Source: Methanomassiliicoccales archaeon RumEn M1
GTDB taxonomy: Archaea; Thermoplasmatota; Thermoplasmata; Methanomassiliicoccales; Methanomassiliicoccaceae
Length of the DNA stretch: 64,000 bases
Reading direction: 5' to 3'
Assembly (NCBI GenBank): GCA_001421185.1
Contig: LJKK01000143.1
Location: 1-64,000, forward strand
This document shows, one piece after another, positions 18,568 through 27,319 of this stretch. Below the pieces are notes generated by a model. The model did no database searches and had not been told where the DNA came from. It saw only the letters and a program-made list of their open reading frames with translations. The position numbers and the translations under genes are program-made. The stretch's first letter is position 1. Every line of letters starts with the position of its first letter.

Positions 18568-19632
18568 TTAATAGGGGCAGCACTTGCTGTCCAGGTGGCT
18601 GTGGGAGCACAGGGGGTCCTCGGTGTAGGCGCTGCCAGCGAAGTAGAAAGCGTTGGCGCGGCAGCCCCAGCACAGGTCGCTGTCGCAGGCGGTGCAGGCG
18701 GTCCGGCCGCTCTCGCGGTACGGGGTGAAGAACAGGGATGAGGCGTTCGAGCGGATGATCTCCTCCAGGCTATGCTCCCTGATGTTCCCCAGGGAGCGCC
18801 TCAGGGAGTAGCAGGACGACAACCTTCCGTCCAGGGACAAGAAGGCGCAGGTGCCGCAGTACTGCTTGGGGAAGTCCTGGCATCCCATCCCGCGCCCGCC
18901 CAGGAACTTGTCGTCCCGGTAGCGATAGGCCGTGCTCACGTCCTCCGCGCGGGGGAGGTAGGCATAGATGGAGCCGCGCTCGTCCACCGGCTTGAGGGAC
19001 ATCAGGCAGGTGCTGATGCGGTAGCGGCGGTACATGAAGTCCATCGTCTTCTTGACGTCCTCCGGCGTGTGATGAGCGGTGAGCATGACCATGTTGGCCA
19101 CGTCGCAGGGCGGCTTGCCCGCCTCCAGCAGCAGCTCCAGCCCGGAGATGGTGGCCCTCACCTGCCTTGGATGATAGGTGTAGCGGAGAGAGCTCAGCAC
19201 CTTGGGGTCAAGAGAATCCAGATGCACCATGACGAAGCCGTCCTGGGTGAGCTCGATGACCCGCTTGGCCGTGACCACGTCGTTGAGGAGGGGGCCGCAC
19301 GTCCACAGGTTGTTGGTCATGCCCGCGTAGCGGGCGCTCTGCATCAGCTCGATCCAGTCCGGCCTTTCCAACGGGTCCCCGCCCATCCAGTCGATCTGCT
19401 TCACGCCCAGGTTGGCGGCCTGGCGGATCACGCTCTTGAGCTCCCGGGTGGTGAGGGGCTCCTCGGCGTCCATCACCTTCGCGTAGCAGTACGCGCAATC
19501 GGCCGAACATTCGTTGGTGCACTCTACCTGGAGCCGATATAATTGGTTGCGCTCGAAGCAGGCATTCTGTGATCTCGCCTGCTCGGAACTGTTATTGAAC
19601 AATGCATCCAGCGCTTTTCCGCCCCTAGACAA
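18568..19632 (-). CDS. radical SAM protein with SPASM-like C terminus
   Basis: 354 aa. The radical SAM iron-sulfur motif is CSADCAYCYA near residue 42, followed by GGDPLERPDW (the GGxP-like SAM-binding element). The C-terminal 110 residues hold many cysteines (CQDFPKQYCGTC, SSCYSLRRSLG, CTACDSDLCWGC, DPLC) and end in CCPY, as in SPASM domains that bind extra clusters. SPASM enzymes mature peptides or proteins or modify cofactors; the substrate is unknown. The start is uncertain: TTG at 19632 is the best in-frame choice, with a TATA element near 19675. A small protein gene lies upstream on the same strand. Confidence 0.85.
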   Translation of the reverse strand: MSRGGKALDALFNNSSEQARSQNACFERNQLYRLQVECTNECSADCAYCYAKVMDAEEPLTTRELKSVIRQAANLGVKQIDWMGGDPLERPDWIELMQSARYAGMTNNLWTCGPLLNDVVTAKRVIELTQDGFVMVHLDSLDPKVLSSLRYTYHPRQVRATISGLELLLEAGKPPCDVANMVMLTAHHTPEDVKKTMDFMYRRYRISTCLMSLKPVDERGSIYAYLPRAEDVSTAYRYRDDKFLGGRGMGCQDFPKQYCGTCAFLSLDGRLSSCYSLRRSLGNIREHSLEEIIRSNASSLFFTPYRESGRTACTACDSDLCWGCRANAFYFAGSAYTEDPLCSHSHLDSKCCPY

Positions 19633-19741
19633 GAAGGCACCCCCGGTGTGGGTTGGCCGATTATCGATGACCGTTTAATAAGCTTTGGTGAAGAGGTTAG
19701 CAGTTCCCCGAAAATGTTCTGCGGCAAAATGCTGCTGGGGC

Positions 19742-19993
19742 CTATCCATCCGACGGCCAGTCGACATCGCCGAACTCCTCGTGCAAGAGAACGTCGCCCT
19801 CATGGACCGTCAGGCCATAGCGTTTCGCTCTCGATACATCGTCCGTCACCTTCCCTTCCTCGTCGGTCAGGATGATGGTGAATCGGGCCCCGGGATGGGC
19901 GCTGAGCAGCTCCTGCAGGTCCTCCCGCAGGCTCTCGAACTCCGTGCGGGTGAAGCCACCAGGCATGGGCGATCTCTCCTTTTCCTCGCTCAT
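19742..19993 (-). CDS. small acidic protein of unknown function
   Basis: 83 aa without cysteines, with one predicted helix (TRTEFESLREDLQELLSAHPG) followed by a beta-rich acidic part (RFTIILTDEEGKVTDDVSRAK) and the end FGDVDWPSDG. No family recognised. The frame opens with an ATG at 20017, but a TATA element (GTTTATGG near 20026) makes the ATG at 19993 a better leaderless start. It sits about 110 bp upstream of the radical SAM gene in the same direction, so a partner or substrate role is conceivable but unsupported. Confidence 0.55.
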   Translation of the reverse strand: MSEEKERSPMPGGFTRTEFESLREDLQELLSAHPGARFTIILTDEEGKVTDDVSRAKRYGLTVHEGDVLLHEEFGDVDWPSDG

Positions 19994-20134
19994 CGCCTCC
20001 GGGAACGGAATGGACATCCATAAACGTCACTGCCGTCCCCTTCGCTCCGCCCACGTCCTGATGCTTCGTTCCCCGGCGGCCGATGCCTTAAGGGGCAGCG
20101 GTGCCGGGGCGTTCCCAGGCGCCCGCCGCGGTGC

Positions 20135-21189
20135 TCACCTCTCCGCCGGCTCCTGCTGCGTCACGCAGTGGAATCCGCCGTAACCGTACACCAGGTCGCG
20201 TGCGTAGATCGGCACGATGCGGTGGTCGGGCATGGCCCTCTCCAGGATCCTGATGGCCACGGCGTCGTTTATGTCGTTGAAGGTGGGAAGCAGGACCACG
20301 CCGTTGGCGATGTAGAAGTTGGCGTAGCTGGCCGGCAGCATGCGGTCCTCCTCGGGCAGCGGCACGGGGGTGGGCATGGGGAGCGTGAGCACCTTCAGCG
20401 GACGCCCCTCGCGGTCGCGGAAGCTCCTGAGGATGTCGAGGTTGGTCTGCAGCACCCTGGGGTTGTGCCCTCCCCGCGGGGGGAATAGGCGCACACCGCG
20501 GTGTCCTCCGAGATGAAGCGGGCGAAGTCGTCGACATGGCCGTCAGTGTCGTCCCCCTCGATGCCGGACTTCAGCCAGACCACGTCGTCCACGCCCAGGT
20601 ATTCCCTAAGGTACTCCTCGATGCCCTGTCGGTCGAGATGGGGGTTGCGGTTCTCGTTCAGCAGGCACTGCTCGGTCGTCAGCACTATGCCGGCGCCATT
20701 GACGTCGATGGAGCCCCCCTCCATCACGATGCCCGGGCGGAACGTGGGCAGGCCGGTGGAGCGGACCACGTCCTCGCCGGCCACATCGTCGTACAGCAGG
20801 TCGTCGTACTTGGCGCCCCAGGCGTTGAACTTCCACTTCACCGCGGCCTTCTTCCCCGTCTCGCGGTGCAGCAGGAAGGTCGGCCCGTAATCGCGTATCC
20901 ATACGTCCGAGGACTTGATGCGGGGGAACAGCACGTTGTGCATGTCCGCCTCCGTCCTTTCCAGCATCTGCCTGGCGCGCTCCTCGGTCTCCTCGTCGTC
21001 GACAAGGACCTTCACCTTCTCCACGTGGCTGAGCGCCTCGATCATGGAGCAGTAGGTCTGCTCCACCCCGGTGAGCACATCTCCCGGGAAGGTCAAAGGG
21101 TTCTTGGGCCAGGACAACCAGGTGGCATCGTGCTTGGCCCATTCGGCCGGCATGTGGTAGCCGGCGGCGCGCGGGGTCTGTTCCATCAT
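20135..21189 (-). CDS. aguA: agmatine deiminase (one frameshift)
   Basis: 351-aa peptidylarginine-deiminase-fold enzyme hydrolysing agmatine to N-carbamoylputrescine and ammonia. Visible are MPAEWAKHDATWLSWP at the N terminus, SSDVWIRDYGPTF near residue 92, VMEGGSIDVNG near 150, the H-containing DDTDGHVDDFARF, and the catalytic cysteine in GYGGFHCVTQQEP near the end. The frame breaks in a run of six C on the coding strand (G run near 20479-20484 on the plus strand); one extra C restores it. Two adjacent ATGs (21189, 21186) lie immediately after the aguB stop, so translation is coupled. Confidence 0.93.
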
Positions 21190-21190
21190 A

Positions 21191-22057
21191 TCATCTCCTC
21201 TCGGTCAAGCGGCCGTAGCATTCGGGGCGTCGGTTGCGGAAGAACCCCCACCCCTCCCGGACCTGGCGGCCGTGCTCCAGATCGATCTTGGCCAGGACGA
21301 TCTCCTCTCCCCTTCCCGCTCTGGCGACGGTCTTCCCGAAGGCATCTATCACAAAGCTGCCTCCCCAGAACTCCATGCTGTCCTCGCGTCCGACCCGGTT
21401 GGTGGCGGCCACCACCACGCTGTTGGCTATGGCATGGCCCCTCATGACGTTCTCCCAGGCCTGCTGCCAGTCGCCCTCCCACTGCTCTATGTTGTCCGAC
21501 AGCCCTATGGCAGTGGGAAAGAACAGGATCTGGGCGCCCTCCAGGGCGCAGGCCCTGGCGGCCTCGGGGAACCATTGGTCGAAGCAGATGAGGGGGGATA
21601 TCCTCCCATGGGGAGTATCGATGACCCGGAAGCCGGTGTCACCCCTGTCGAAGTAGTTCTGCTCGTAGAAGTTCTCGTCGTGCGGGATGTGGGTCTTGCG
21701 ATACTTGCCCAGCATGGAGCCGTCCTTGCCGTGGACAAGGGCGGTGTTGAAGAAATGCTCCCCCGCCTTCTCGTAGATGGACCCTCCCACCAGCACCACG
21801 CCGTTGTCCCTGGCCATGGCGGAGAGGGCATCGGTGATGGTGCCAGGAATGACATCGTGGGGGACACGCTCCCTGTCCGACGCGCTTTCGAGCTGATACT
21901 GTGGAAAGTACGGGGTGGCGAAGAGCTCAGGAAGGCATACCACTTGGGCGCCGCCTTCCGCGGCCTCCCTCACCATGGCGGCGGCCTTCCGCAGGTTCGT
22001 TCGCGGGTCGGACGCCATGCCCATCTGCACTAGGCCCAGGACAACCTCGTTGTTCAT
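21191..22057 (-). CDS. aguB: N-carbamoylputrescine amidohydrolase
   Basis: 288-aa nitrilase-superfamily enzyme converting N-carbamoylputrescine to putrescine, CO2 and ammonia. The Glu-Lys-Cys triad is visible in CLPELFATPYF, KYRKTHIPH and LICFDQWFPEAAR. GDWQQAWENVMRGHAIAN and WGGSFVIDAFG are typical of AguB. First gene of an aguB-aguA operon, giving the two-step route from agmatine (made from arginine) to putrescine. Confidence 0.94.
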   Translation of the reverse strand: MNNEVVLGLVQMGMASDPRTNLRKAAAMVREAAEGGAQVVCLPELFATPYFPQYQLESASDRERVPHDVIPGTITDALSAMARDNGVVLVGGSIYEKAGEHFFNTALVHGKDGSMLGKYRKTHIPHDENFYEQNYFDRGDTGFRVIDTPHGRISPLICFDQWFPEAARACALEGAQILFFPTAIGLSDNIEQWEGDWQQAWENVMRGHAIANSVVVAATNRVGREDSMEFWGGSFVIDAFGKTVARAGRGEEIVLAKIDLEHGRQVREGWGFFRNRRPECYGRLTERR

Positions 22058-22160
22058 ATGATGCCCTCCGTGAATGCTTCCTTGGCATAGCGGCTCTGCT
22101 TATTAGAGCCTTTCCCGGAGCGCCTGGCCAATCGGCCCGGGCGTCAGCCCTTGATGGCCT

Positions 22161-22679
22161 TCAGGCGCCGGCGGCGCTCTTGCTGACATAGGGGCTGCGA
22201 TCGTAGGTCAGCTTCTCCAGGCGCTCGGCCGCCAGGGAATTGCTCATGTGCAGATGCTCGATGAACTGGCCCAGGGCCCAGGAGGCCGTCCCCCGCACCA
22301 TGGAATCGCGGTCCAACAGCAGCTTGGTCAGGAAGTCGACGGAGGAGTGGACGCCCACCCTCATGGAGGCCAGCTCACCCAGCGCCCAGGCCGCGTTCTC
22401 CCTCACCTCGGCGTCCTTGTCCTCGGTCAGTCCGTTCAGCAGATCGAATGGCCAGAACGCCTCCACCTTGTTCTGGGCCATCTTGGCCACTATCCGAGAC
22501 GATTGCCGGCGGTCCTCCACGTCGTTCGAGCGCATCAGGATCATCAGGCTGGGGAGGGCCGTGGCGTCCACATCCCTGGACTTGGCGAGCTCGTCCATCC
22601 TCTTGAGCGCGGAACGGCGGACCGTGACATCTTCGGATATCAGCTCCAAGTTCAATCTTTCCATTTCGGGAGAGACCAT
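22161..22679 (-). CDS. HEAT-repeat protein
   Basis: About 172 aa built of helical repeats of roughly 40 residues. Recurring elements are VRRSALKRMDELAKS, DRRQSSRIVAKMAQ, VRENAAWALGELASM and VRGTASWALGQFIEH, the pattern of HEAT repeats that scaffold protein-protein contacts. It ends near KSAAGA. The start is uncertain: GTG at 22688, ATG at 22679 (chosen) or ATG at 22664, the last fitting a TATA-like CGTTAAAG at 22694. No catalytic motif is visible and the neighbours give no clear hint of partner. Confidence 0.75.
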   Translation of the reverse strand: MVSPEMERLNLELISEDVTVRRSALKRMDELAKSRDVDATALPSLMILMRSNDVEDRRQSSRIVAKMAQNKVEAFWPFDLLNGLTEDKDAEVRENAAWALGELASMRVGVHSSVDFLTKLLLDRDSMVRGTASWALGQFIEHLHMSNSLAAERLEKLTYDRSPYVSKSAAGA

Positions 22680-22865
22680 GTGGTTCACTCTTTAACGTTT
22701 GTTCATTAGGAAGTTAGGAAGGGGCTATTGCATCGGCCTCGGACGTCGCGATGTGTTCGACCTCCCAAGGCACATCGGAGGCCATATCGGGTCGGCATCC
22801 TCCGGGCCTCGGATGGCCCAGGCGCTGCCCGATCCCGTACCGCTCGGCGGTAATCCTTGGAGACC

Positions 22866-23026
22866 TTATAATATGTTACGGCGCACCTATAGGGCGGGAT
22901 TCCAGGCCCCCATGGCGGCCACGATGCTCCATGGATGCTGCCATAGGGGGTCCGCGGGAGCCTTGGCGGACCGCCACGCAAGGGCGGCCGCGATCGTCCA
23001 GAGTGGTCTGGGACTACGATATAATG
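22866..23026 (+). promoter_or_regulatory. two TATA-like boxes flanking a structured leader or small RNA
   Basis: In the 400-bp spacer before the ABC exporter, TTATAATA at 22866-22873 and GATATAATG near 23018-23026 are both good TATA elements. Between them lies a perfect 7-bp stem, GGTCCGC (22949-22955) with GCGGACC (22966-22972), plus the repeated GATGCT at about 22923 and 22934. This may be a short RNA or a structured upstream leader. The second box alone suffices for the exporter gene, whose GGAGGG ribosome site lies just before 23086. No open frame here looks real. Confidence 0.4.
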
Positions 23027-23085
23027 AAGAAGTTGCCTATTAGCACGAGCCCGGACCCCGGAGCGGGCCGGGAGGGAGAGCGTCA

Positions 23086-24018
23086 ATGAGCGTAGGAGAG
23101 CTCAGATGCATTGGCCTGGAGAAGGTGTACGATAATAGGAAGAGGGCGCTGTCGGCGGTCGATTTCAGCGTCCCCACCAAGGGCATATTCTCCATCATCG
23201 GCCGCAACGGCGCGGGGAAGACCACCCTGGTCCGGATCCTCGCCACCTTGTTGGAGCCTAGCAGCGGAACGGCCACCATCGACGGCCTCGACATCATGAA
23301 GGACGCCGGCGAGCTGAGGAAGAGGATGGCCGTCGTCCCCCAGGAGGGGAGGCCCCTGCCATGGCTGACCCCCCTGCAGACCATATCGTCATACCTCATG
23401 TGGAGGGGCGAGAGCTATCGTGTCTCGCGCCGGAAGGCCGAGGAGGCCCTGGCCTCGGTCGAGCTGCAGGACGTGTCCGACCGGCTCAACCACAAGCTAT
23501 CGGGCGGCATGAAGCGCAAGACGCTGCTGGCCATGGTCATGGCCTCCGATGCCGAGATCATCTTCCTGGACGAGCCGACGACCGGCCTCGACCCCATCTC
23601 CCGGCAGGTGGTGTGGGACCTTCTCGCCGAGATGGGGCGGGATCGGTTCCTGTTCCTCACCACCCATTACCTGGAGGAGGCCGAATCGGTGGCCGACCGC
23701 ATAGGCATCTTCGACGAGGGCAACCTACTGGCCCTGGGGAACATGGACGAGCTGAGGGCCAGCATGAGGTACCAGTACAGCGTGCGGATGTCCTGCGGCA
23801 TCGATCTGCCGGAGGTCGACGGCCGGGTGCTGAAGGGCCACGACGGCCGGGTGCAGGTGCTCACCACCAGGGAGGAGGCCATGCGCCTCTCCGACCAGTT
23901 CATCGGCCGGGACATCCAGTTCTCGGTCAACCCCGTGACCCTGGACGATATCTTCTACAACATCGCCGGAAGGGACATACGCAACGATGTCGGAGGCGAC
24001 GAGGGAGGCGGAGAGTGA
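23086..24018 (+). CDS. ABC-2 type exporter ATPase
   Basis: 310-aa ATPase of the daunorubicin-resistance/ABC-2 group. Walker A GRNGAGKTT near residue 40, signature KLSGGMKRK near 143, Walker B IIFLDEPTTGLDP, H-loop LTTHYLEEAE, and a C-terminal DrrA-like extension ending VTLDDIFYNIAGRD. A strong ribosome site precedes the ATG. Its stop overlaps the GTG of the permease, so they form one exporter. The substrate could be a drug, lipid or polysaccharide and is not determinable. Confidence 0.9.
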   Translation: MSVGELRCIGLEKVYDNRKRALSAVDFSVPTKGIFSIIGRNGAGKTTLVRILATLLEPSSGTATIDGLDIMKDAGELRKRMAVVPQEGRPLPWLTPLQTISSYLMWRGESYRVSRRKAEEALASVELQDVSDRLNHKLSGGMKRKTLLAMVMASDAEIIFLDEPTTGLDPISRQVVWDLLAEMGRDRFLFLTTHYLEEAESVADRIGIFDEGNLLALGNMDELRASMRYQYSVRMSCGIDLPEVDGRVLKGHDGRVQVLTTREEAMRLSDQFIGRDIQFSVNPVTLDDIFYNIAGRDIRNDVGGDEGGGE

Positions 24019-24755
24019 AGCGCGTAGGGAACCAGGTCCTGGCATCCATCCTGGTCAACGCCATCTACGAGATGAAGAACTATCCGGTGGTGCTTCTCAA
24101 CACGGTCCTGTCGCCCCTGTCGTTCCTCGTGCTCATCTTCCTGATCAGCGACGGCGCGCTGCTGGGGGAGGCCATCCTGGGCGGGCTCATAATGTCGATG
24201 TTCCAGAGCGGGATCTCCCTGCAATCGGACCTGTCCCACCTGAAGAACGATTTCAAGCTCCAGGAGATCGTGGTGAGCTCGCCCACCTCGTCGGCCGTCT
24301 ACGTGGCCGGCATGGCGCTGTCCGAGATCATATACTCGTCCCCGGCCATCATCATCCTGGCCATACTGTTCGCGCTGGTGATCAACGTGCCGTTCATCCA
24401 GGTGGCGGGCATCGTGATCATCCTGCTGATGGTGTTCCTCTCGTCCGTGGCGTTGAGCTTCGCCCTGTCCACCCTCTCCACCGACATCGTGCAGAGCTAT
24501 TCCTTCAGCCGGTTGATCACCATACTGTTCACGTCCCTGGCCCCGGTGTACTATCCGGTGACGCTGATACCCGAGCCGCTCCAGCCCTTGGCCTACCTGT
24601 CGCCCACCACCTATGCGGCCCAGCTCGCCCAGCACATGGCCGGGCTGACCCAGGTGTCATCAGGGATGTTCGTGTTCGATTGGGCGGTGCTGCTCATCTT
24701 CACCGCCGTCTTCCTGTGGGTCGGGTATAGGAAGGCGCGATGGAGGGACGTGTGA
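24015..24755 (+). CDS. ABC-2 type permease
   Basis: 246-aa integral membrane protein with six hydrophobic segments: VVLLNTVLSPLSFLVLIFLI, the EAILGGLIMSMF region, the IIYSSPAIIILAILFALVI region, IVIILLMVFLSSVALSFAL, the SRLITILFTSLAPVYYPVT region, and a last segment near WAVLLIFTAVFLWVGY. The conserved ABC-2 pattern APVYYPVTLIPEPLQPLAYLSPTTYAAQLAQ lies near residue 175. Begins at a GTG inside the ATPase stop codon, so it is coupled to the ATPase gene. Converges on the GNAT gene 7 bp away. Confidence 0.9.
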   Translation: MKRVGNQVLASILVNAIYEMKNYPVVLLNTVLSPLSFLVLIFLISDGALLGEAILGGLIMSMFQSGISLQSDLSHLKNDFKLQEIVVSSPTSSAVYVAGMALSEIIYSSPAIIILAILFALVINVPFIQVAGIVIILLMVFLSSVALSFALSTLSTDIVQSYSFSRLITILFTSLAPVYYPVTLIPEPLQPLAYLSPTTYAAQLAQHMAGLTQVSSGMFVFDWAVLLIFTAVFLWVGYRKARWRDV

Positions 24756-24762
24756 CCGCGGC

Positions 24763-25344
24763 TCATCGCTGGCCGTTGGCCGAATGCCCCCGCTCATCGC
24801 GCAGCATGCCGTAGTACAGCTGGTCCTCGAACCTCCCTCGGAAGAGGATGCGCTGGCGCAGGGTGCCCTCGTGGCTGAAGCCCAATCTCCGCAGGAGGCC
24901 CTGGGATGCGGTGTTGGACGCCAGCGGAGCGGCCTCGATCCGATGCAGCTCCACCTCGTCGAATCCGTAATCGATGACGGCCGACAGCGCCTCGGCCATG
25001 AGCCCTTGGCGCCAATGGGCGGGATGCAGCTCATAGCCAATCTCGGCGCACCGATGGCCCTGGCCGAAGTTCCACAGGCAACACTCGCCGATGGCTACAT
25101 CATCGTTCTCAAGGGTGAGCGCCCAGGCGATCGCCTCCCGCTTGGAGAAGTCTTCCAGAACGTTCCGTATCCATCTGGCGGAATCGTCCACCGACCGGTA
25201 TGGCTCCTGTCCATACCGCTCGGTCACGAGCGGATCGGAACGGATGGCGAACAGCGCTGAGGCATCCTCCTCCCGGAACGGGCGAAGCACCAGACGCTCG
25301 GTGGCCAGTGTCGCCTGGCGCTCGAACGCTTCCTCCAGGGTCAT
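24763..25344 (-). CDS. GNAT acetyltransferase, RimJ/RimL type
   Basis: 193-aa GNAT with TERLVLRPFREEDASALFAI at the N terminus, the acetyl-CoA motif A region (IGYELHPAHWRQGLMAEAL), and LHRIEAAPLASNTASQGLLRRLGF followed by EGTLRQR, typical of RimJ/L-type N-acetyltransferases that act on protein N termini or small amines. A TATA element (CTAAATAATC near 25372) is about 27 nt from the ATG, giving a leaderless mRNA. Confidence 0.88.
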   Translation of the reverse strand: MTLEEAFERQATLATERLVLRPFREEDASALFAIRSDPLVTERYGQEPYRSVDDSARWIRNVLEDFSKREAIAWALTLENDDVAIGECCLWNFGQGHRCAEIGYELHPAHWRQGLMAEALSAVIDYGFDEVELHRIEAAPLASNTASQGLLRRLGFSHEGTLRQRILFRGRFEDQLYYGMLRDERGHSANGQR

Positions 25345-25449
25345 GAGGGTTCGGAGCGCCTGCAGGATTATTTAGGCTTGGGCAAGGGCGTCACGTCGCT
25401 CGGCGATCGCATATGCCCTCCTCGTCGGATGCGGACATCGATGATGCTG

Positions 25450-26121
25450 TCAGCGGTCCTCCTGCGCCGAGGCCCTAGCATGGGCCGTTCCCTTGCCCAT
25501 GCTCTCCGCCAGCTCCTTGGCCTCTGCGATGCCCTTCTCCAGCATTGACAACGTCCCTTCCCGGCACTCCCACCTGAGGTCAAGCTCATCCGCGAACTGC
25601 CTGGATAGGTCCATGCATTCCTGCTCGTTGCCCAGGTGGTCATCGATGAACAGGACCCGAGAGTATCCGTTGAACATGACCTTGAGGTACCAATCGATGT
25701 CGATGCCCACCTCCTCGTAGTTGGGCATCTTCTTCCTCATCTCCCTCTCGAACCAGTCCCGGTTCATCCTCGCAAAGTAAGGAGTGTGGTACATGGTCCC
25801 GGCACACTTCTTCCGCTCCTTTTCGTACTCAGCGGGCGTTATCAGGGCTCCGATGCAATCGTCCGCTTCCAAGCGGACGGTGGGCACCCTCATCTGGTGG
25901 GTGACGTCCCTGAGCGAATTGCATATGCCGTAGCCCAGCAGGACGGCATCGACCTTTCCCTCCAGTGCATTGACCTTCTCGATGACCGCCTTCTTCAGCT
26001 CCTCAGGGTATTCGTGTAGACCGAACTCAAGGTACTCCTTGTGAACGATGTCCCGATCATCCTTGATCAGTTGTTCGAGACCTCTTTCGAAGGTCTCGCA
26101 TGCAATGATTCCTATCCTCAT
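25450..26121 (-). CDS. DUF1638 family protein
   Basis: 223 aa beginning MRIGIIACETFERGLEQLI, with LLGYGICNSLRDV near residue 62 and RLEADDCIGALITPAEYEKERK near 83, which fit DUF1638. Members are common in methyl-coenzyme and corrinoid methyltransferase-rich anaerobes and methanogens but the function is unknown to me. Conserved cysteines occur in IIACETF, GYGICNS, ADDCIGA and KKCAGTMYHTP. Divergent from the winged-helix regulator, with which its 5' end may overlap depending on the regulator's start. Confidence 0.8.
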   Translation of the reverse strand: MRIGIIACETFERGLEQLIKDDRDIVHKEYLEFGLHEYPEELKKAVIEKVNALEGKVDAVLLGYGICNSLRDVTHQMRVPTVRLEADDCIGALITPAEYEKERKKCAGTMYHTPYFARMNRDWFEREMRKKMPNYEEVGIDIDWYLKVMFNGYSRVLFIDDHLGNEQECMDLSRQFADELDLRWECREGTLSMLEKGIAEAKELAESMGKGTAHARASAQEDR

Positions 26122-26163
26122 GCCATCGCCTGGTCGCTCCTAATGACCGGTGTGGTTCAGAGC

Positions 26164-26982
26164 ATGCTAACAAGAGGGTGGAGAATAAATAAGTATTACG
26201 ATGTAATAACATTCTATTACGGTGAGGCCATCTCGAACGAGGACCTGAACAAGCAGCTGGAGTCCCTTCTGAGCGAGGTTAGGCAGCTCAGCAGCTCGGT
26301 CGTAAGGTTAAGGCATGATGATTACCGCATGGTGTTCGGCGAACAGATCAGAACGATCCTGTTGGAGAGGCTGGAGCGGCACTTCTCGAACAGGCATATG
26401 GCCGACATCGATGGAAGCGATGCTGGGAGCGAGCTCAAGGGTCGATTGGCCGATGCCATCGCCATGGTCGTTGATTCCTACCAGCGGGACGGAACGGAGG
26501 CGGCATCGCTTCTTCTCGACCAGCTGGGCGGACCTCTCGGCCGAATCCCCATGGCACCGGGAGATCGGAACTTCGTCTCCGAACTGCTCGAGCAGATACG
26601 TGACTACTTCGTCACTTCGAACCACCTCTCCCGGCAGGTCGACGTCCCGCCGCGGCACAATAGTCTCCTGAAGGGGCGCGATAGGAACCTCTCGCCGGAG
26701 CTGGTGGAGAGTACATTGGGCCCGTTGGCCAACGCCAGGAGGATCGACCTGCTGCTGCGACTGTCGGAAGGGAGCGACAGCCTGGCCGGCCTTAGCAAAA
26801 GGACAGGACTGCAGAAGGGACATCTGCAGTTCCATCTGAGGGTCCTGCTGAAGGCGGCGCTCGTTCATTATGATAAGAAGGGCCATCTGTACTCGCTGAC
26901 CTCTCAGGGGGCCACAGCTCTCGACGAGGTCTCGAGGCTGATCGACCGACTGGCCCCGGCCGGGCCCGGGGCAACGCAGTGA
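26164..26982 (+). CDS. winged-helix regulator with N-terminal helical domain
   Basis: About 270 aa. The C-terminal 90 residues are an ArsR-like winged helix (LANARRIDLLLRLSEG, GLQKGHLQFHLRVLLKAALVH, YSLTSQGATALDEV). The N-terminal part is helical, starting around NEDLNKQLESLLSEVRQL. It is paralogous to the minus-strand gene at 46.2-47.0 kb. The ATG at 26164 is the only convenient in-frame start, but a TATA-like AATAAATAAG and AGTATTAC repeats lie inside its first codons, so the true start is probably near 26222. A GTG there is one base out of frame, so a further indel is possible. Confidence 0.7.
   Translation: MLTRGWRINKYYDVITFYYGEAISNEDLNKQLESLLSEVRQLSSSVVRLRHDDYRMVFGEQIRTILLERLERHFSNRHMADIDGSDAGSELKGRLADAIAMVVDSYQRDGTEAASLLLDQLGGPLGRIPMAPGDRNFVSELLEQIRDYFVTSNHLSRQVDVPPRHNSLLKGRDRNLSPELVESTLGPLANARRIDLLLRLSEGSDSLAGLSKRTGLQKGHLQFHLRVLLKAALVHYDKKGHLYSLTSQGATALDEVSRLIDRLAPAGPGATQ
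26194..26220 (+). promoter_or_regulatory. TATTAC repeats, possible regulator binding site
   Basis: TATTAC (26194-26199) and its inverse GTAATA (26203-26208) are separated by 3 nt, and TATTAC recurs at 26215-26220. The extended AGTATTAC also precedes the paralogous regulator gene at 47 kb. Position next to a TATA-like element suggests autoregulation. Confidence 0.45.
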
Positions 26983-27112
26983 TGTCCACGGTGGCCTCGG
27001 GAGCAGCGGCGCGGGCCTCGTCAAAAACGGTATGACTCCTCCACCGTTGGACGGAGGGAGGGACGCGAAGAACATTCGGTTCAGTTTTTAATGACATTTT
27101 GGATAGAATTGA

Positions 27113-27188
27113 TGGTGGGCTCAGCCGGATTCGAACCGGCGACCTCCTCCGTGTCAGGGAGACGTCATAGCCACTAGACCATGAGCCA
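27113..27188 (-). tRNA. tRNA-Val (GAC)
   Basis: A 76-nt cloverleaf with CCA encoded at its 3' end. The anticodon stem TCTCC/GGAGG encloses the loop CTGACAC, giving anticodon GAC (valine). The T arm is GCCGG-TTCGAAT-CCGGC and the acceptor is TGGCTCA/TGAGCCC. The first pair is U1 opposite C72, whereas archaeal tRNA-Val normally begins with G1, so either the base call is wrong or the end pair is open. Confidence 0.92.
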
Positions 27189-27319
27189 TTGTGGCTTTTG
27201 TCCATATACCGTTCTTATCTAAATCCTTTTCGTTCGTTGCCAGACCTTTCCAGCCCCATGGACCGGTGCTCCCGGGGGGTCCTGCGGCATCATCATCGCG
27301 CCCGGCGGGCCCTCGGCCG

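Noticed and set aside
22699..23089. Open frames of about 110 codons in the spacer before the ABC exporter
   Set aside because: They overlap each other on both strands, have no ribosome site and no recognisable protein content, and lie on a TATA-containing structured region.
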